Assembly (NCBI GenBank): GCA_027318915.1
Contig: DAHVOH010000005.1
Span: forward strand, 1 to 64,000
Reading direction: 5' to 3'
Origin: Clostridiales bacterium
GTDB lineage: Bacteria > Bacillota_E > Sulfobacillia > Sulfobacillales > JAIMBI01
DNA length: 64,000 bases
The notes under the pieces were generated by a model. It searched no databases, was not told where the DNA came from, and saw only the letters and a list, made by a program, of their open reading frames with translations. Within the stretch, counting starts at the first letter, position 1. Each line of letters opens with the position of its first letter. Below, in pieces: positions 61,590 to 64,000 of this stretch. Both the position numbers and the translations under genes were made by a program.

Positions 61590-62092
61590 CGCATCGGGCC
61601 GGGTCGAGGCGCCGGTCGCTCGAGATCGGCGCCGGGCGACCCGCCGGGCTAGGGCGGCACCCGCGCTGGCCAGGACCAGTCCCGGCAAAAACCGCCTCCA
61701 CAGCATGCCGGTCCCATGCCTGAGCAGCGCCGCGATGCCGAGTCCGATCACCCTCCGAGCCAAACGGGGCGTCCGCCGGACGGCCGCGATGAGAAAGACC
61801 ACCGGGACGGCCAAGAGTTCGGGCGACCCGCGGGATGCCGTTGACACCGCAGGGGCCGATACTATGCCCATCATGCCCGCGGTCGAATGGTCGGCGACGC
61901 CGAGAGCCGCCGCCAGCAAGGCGCCCATCATGGCCGAGCCGCTCCCCACGGCACCCGCCGCTCCGATCAGGCCGAACCACGAGCTGTGCCGAATCCACGG
62001 CGCATCCCCCCTTCCCTTTGCCGCCTGAGCGCTCCCCAGCGTCGCTCCCCGAACAAACAGGAACCGGCGCGGCCCAGCGCGAAAGACATCAC
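61590..62092. other. Stretch with a possible small membrane protein on the minus strand
   Basis: About 500 bp between the glutaredoxin-like gene and the MFS gene. On the minus strand, from about 62000 to 61620, a frame codes hydrophobic sequence (GLIGAAGAVGSGSAMMGALL, VPVVFLIAAVRRTPRLARRV, LPGLVLASAGAALARR), suggesting three or four short membrane segments. There is no sure start, and the frame stays open through the antisense of the glutaredoxin-like gene to 61167, so gene limits cannot be set. Confidence 0.35.
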
Positions 62093-63349
62093 ATGTCCAC
62101 CTATGAGGGTGACGATCCCACATCGGAAATCCCGCCTGATGAACCCCACAACGTCCGCATCAACGCGCTGCACGGCGCCGCCCAAAACGCCGCGCAGAGC
62201 TTGGTCACCCCGTTTTTGGGCATCGACCTGATTCGTCTCGGGGGCACCGACCTGGAAATCGGGTTGCTGAATGCGCTTCCCCCACTGGCGACGACCCTAT
62301 CCACCCTGCTCGGGGCCCGCTGGGTGGGGGCACGGCGCCATGCCCGGACGCTCACCACCCTGCTGTTTATGGCGGCACGGGCCGCCTTTCTCGCTCTGGC
62401 GGTGGTCAATCTGCTGCCCCACCGTTGGGCCGCGCTGACCCTCGTTGCCATCATTGGCCTTATGAATGTGCCCCAAGCCATTTCCCTGGTGTCTTGGCAG
62501 GCCATCATCACGGGACTGCTCCGACCCACCATCCGCGGGCCGGCCATGGCCACCCGCACCATGCTGGCCAGTCTCTTCGGCATCGTGGCGGTCCTGTTGG
62601 GCGGGTGGTGGATCGCCCGCGCCCCCGGCGTCAGCGGGTATCCGGAGCTGGACGTGGCGGCGTGTCTGCTGGCCGGCTTGGAGATCTTTCTCTTCACGCG
62701 GCTTCGCGGCGACCCCCCGGTGCAGACGCTCCCGCCCCACCTGCTGCAGGCCAGTCGGCGCCTCTGGAAGCGCCGACGCTTTCGCCGCCACATCATAGCC
62801 ACCCTCCCCTTCTATCTGGGCTGGATGATGGCTTGGCCGTTAATCCTGCGCTACCAGGTGGATGTCGCCCATGCCAACAATCTCTGGATTGCGCTGTACA
62901 CCGCCACCAACGCCTTGTCGGCCGCCGTGACGTCTCGCTGGTGGGGACGCATCGGCACCCGCATCGGACCGCGGCTCGCGTTGCCCCTGAGCATCTTCGG
63001 TCTTTCGTTCGTTCCGCTGGTGTACTGGTTTCATCCGGGTCCGCCCGGCATTCTGGTGGCCGAAATGCTGGGGGGCGGCATGGGCGCCGGCGTCAATATG
63101 ATGCTCCTGCTCCGGCTCATGGAAGTCACCCCAAGCGGCGATCGCATTTTGGGCATGGGGGTGGCCAACACCTTGATGGGCGTCGCCGGCTTGGCCGGCC
63201 CGCTGCTCGGCACCGCCCTGGCGGTGGTGGTTCCGATCCCGGCCGTCTTCGTCATTCCGTTTCTCCTGCGGCTGTCGGGAGCCGGAGCTTTGTATGCGGC
63301 GCAGCGCTCTCGACAGCGAACCGCTTGGGGCTGGACGCTGCCGTTCTGA
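62093..63349 (+). CDS. MFS transporter between the two selenoprotein genes
   Basis: A 418-residue protein with about 12 hydrophobic segments of MFS type. The N-terminal ~24 residues are acidic and soluble (STYEGDDPTSEIPPDEP), followed by NALHGAAQNAAQSLVTPFLG. Loop motifs between helices 2 and 3 (GARWVGARRHARTLTT) fit MFS. No ribosome binding site of normal type precedes ATG 62093. The substrate is unknown; its position suggests a role tied to the redox genes. Confidence 0.85.
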   Translation: MSTYEGDDPTSEIPPDEPHNVRINALHGAAQNAAQSLVTPFLGIDLIRLGGTDLEIGLLNALPPLATTLSTLLGARWVGARRHARTLTTLLFMAARAAFLALAVVNLLPHRWAALTLVAIIGLMNVPQAISLVSWQAIITGLLRPTIRGPAMATRTMLASLFGIVAVLLGGWWIARAPGVSGYPELDVAACLLAGLEIFLFTRLRGDPPVQTLPPHLLQASRRLWKRRRFRRHIIATLPFYLGWMMAWPLILRYQVDVAHANNLWIALYTATNALSAAVTSRWWGRIGTRIGPRLALPLSIFGLSFVPLVYWFHPGPPGILVAEMLGGGMGAGVNMMLLLRLMEVTPSGDRILGMGVANTLMGVAGLAGPLLGTALAVVVPIPAVFVIPFLLRLSGAGALYAAQRSRQRTAWGWTLPF

Positions 63350-63433
63350 CGCGGCGTGGCATAATAAGCGAGGGCGGTCCGGTCGTCCAGCCGGAAGCTC
63401 GCTGACCGACCGCCGCGGAGAAAGGAGTCCCCC

Positions 63434-64000
63434 ATGGCGCAAGAGCGTCTCATTGTGGTGGGAGCGGACGCGGCGGGGATGAGTGCCGCCTCCCAGGCTC
63501 GACGTCACCGTCAGGATCTCGAAATTTTGGCCTTTGAGCAGGGCGGATACACCTCGTACTCCTCGTGAGGCGTCCCTTACTATGTCGGCCAGTTGGTCGA
63601 CGACATTGACAAACTGGTGGCGAGAACGCCGGCACAGTTCGCCCGCGCCGGAATCTCCGCCCACATCCATCATCGTGTCGAAGCCATCGACCTGACGGCG
63701 CAGCGCGTGACGGTCCGTGATCTGGAGGCCCATCAGACGCGGGCGGAGGCGTATGATCAGCTGCTGCTGGCCACCGGCGCGCTGCCCATCGTGCCCGACC
63801 TGCCGGGCATTGACGCGCGCGGCATCTATGCAGTCAAGAGCCTGGAGTCGGGCAAAGCGCTCCGCGACGCCCTAAAGGCGCCCGACGTCCGCGACGTGGT
63901 GATTGTCGGCGGGGGCTACATCGGCATTGAGATGGCCGACAACCTGGTCGGCCGCGTCGGCCGCGTGACGCTCATCGACCGTCACTCCGCGCTTATGCCC
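63434..64000 (+). CDS. FAD-dependent pyridine-nucleotide disulfide oxidoreductase with Sec at the active-site Cys (cut by window edge)
   Basis: The first 189 codons of a flavoprotein of the CoA-disulfide reductase / NADH oxidase group. RLIVVGADAAGMSAASQARR is the FAD dinucleotide-binding motif, and VVIVGGGYIGIEMADNL (~155-171) starts the NAD(P)H domain. In the family the single redox Cys (Cys42-43) lies in SYxxCGxPYY; here the codon is TGA at 63566-63568, giving TSYSS-Sec45-GVPYYVG. The frame stays open after it with full homology. ATG 63434 has AAAGGAG upstream, as in the glutaredoxin-like gene. Without Sec insertion the product would be 44 residues. Confidence 0.87.
63566..63601 (+). promoter_or_regulatory. 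Bacterial SECIS element of the oxidoreductase gene
   Basis: TGA at 63566-63568, 15 nt, then GTCGGCC (63584-63590), loop AGTT (63591-63594), GGTCGAC (63595-63601): 7 pairs (one G-U). Spacing, stem length and loop match the element in the glutaredoxin-like gene. Confidence 0.8.

Noticed and set aside
61167..62123. A 318-codon minus-strand frame as one membrane protein
   Set aside because: Its C-terminal half is antisense to the glutaredoxin-like gene and does not look like protein. Only the hydrophobic first part was noted, with low confidence.
1..64000. tRNA, rRNA, IS elements, prophage or attachment sites
   Set aside because: No TTCRANTC-type T-loop with an acceptor stem, no transposase or integrase and no long repeats were recognised by eye. 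A tRNAscan or ISfinder search could still change this.

Overview
The window reads as part of a chromosome of a high-GC (well above 60% by eye), endospore-forming, deep-branching member of the Bacillota, of the Sulfobacillus/Thermaerobacter/Symbiobacterium kind. This is an inference. It rests on the spore and cortex genes (prkA tail, spoVK, a SleB-type LysM hydrolase, a YaaH-like GH18 enzyme, DacF-like carboxypeptidases) and on the block cinA, recA, recX, ymdB, mutS, mutL, miaA, spoVK, lexA. No tRNA, rRNA, CRISPR array, insertion sequence or prophage was seen.

Layout. 0-9.6 kb: end of prkA, a Lon-domain protein, an acyl-CoA dehydrogenase coupled to asnS, a RodZ-like protein, a D,D-carboxypeptidase, a polysaccharide deacetylase and an MFS transporter. 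9.7-19.4 kb: an FtsH-like protease, cinA, a DEAD-box helicase, recA-recX, ymdB and a dipeptidase. 19.5-24.2 kb: envelope enzymes, DedA, and a nitrilase beside an active-site-less paralogue. 24.3-35.7 kb: ppx-like gene, mutS-mutL-miaA, SleB-like hydrolase, spoVK, small GTPase, a PLP enzyme, lexA and a CPBP protease. 35.9-38.6 kb: a beta-oxidation operon. 38.8-42.1 kb: an ECF sigma factor with two large membrane proteins. 42.2-50.3 kb: housekeeping enzymes, a peptidase, an amino-acid permease, an RHH/DUF4097 pair and a frameshifted nucleotidyltransferase. 50.4-56 kb: a class B PBP, NfeD-SPFH, a tiny M50-like protein, exonuclease III and a DsrE-like protein. 56.3-59.4 kb: an APH-fold, a nucleotidyltransferase-fold and a GNAT-fold gene.

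The most unusual part is the right end (60-64 kb). Two genes carry an in-frame TGA exactly where their families have a redox-active cysteine: a glutaredoxin-like protein (61338-61589, U-S-D-C) and an FAD-dependent CoA-disulfide-reductase/NADH-oxidase-like protein (63434 onward, Sec45). In both, 15 nt after the TGA, a 7-bp hairpin with an AGUU or AGUUU loop begins, which fits a bacterial SECIS element. With an MFS transporter between them and a divergent membrane protein made of two internal repeats, this looks like a selenium-dependent thiol/disulfide redox locus.

Other themes are promoters whose -10 box lies only 6-10 nt before the start codon (leaderless mRNAs), tightly overlapped operons, and convergent genes whose 3' ends overlap. 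Long open frames opposite real genes are GC-driven shadows and were left out.
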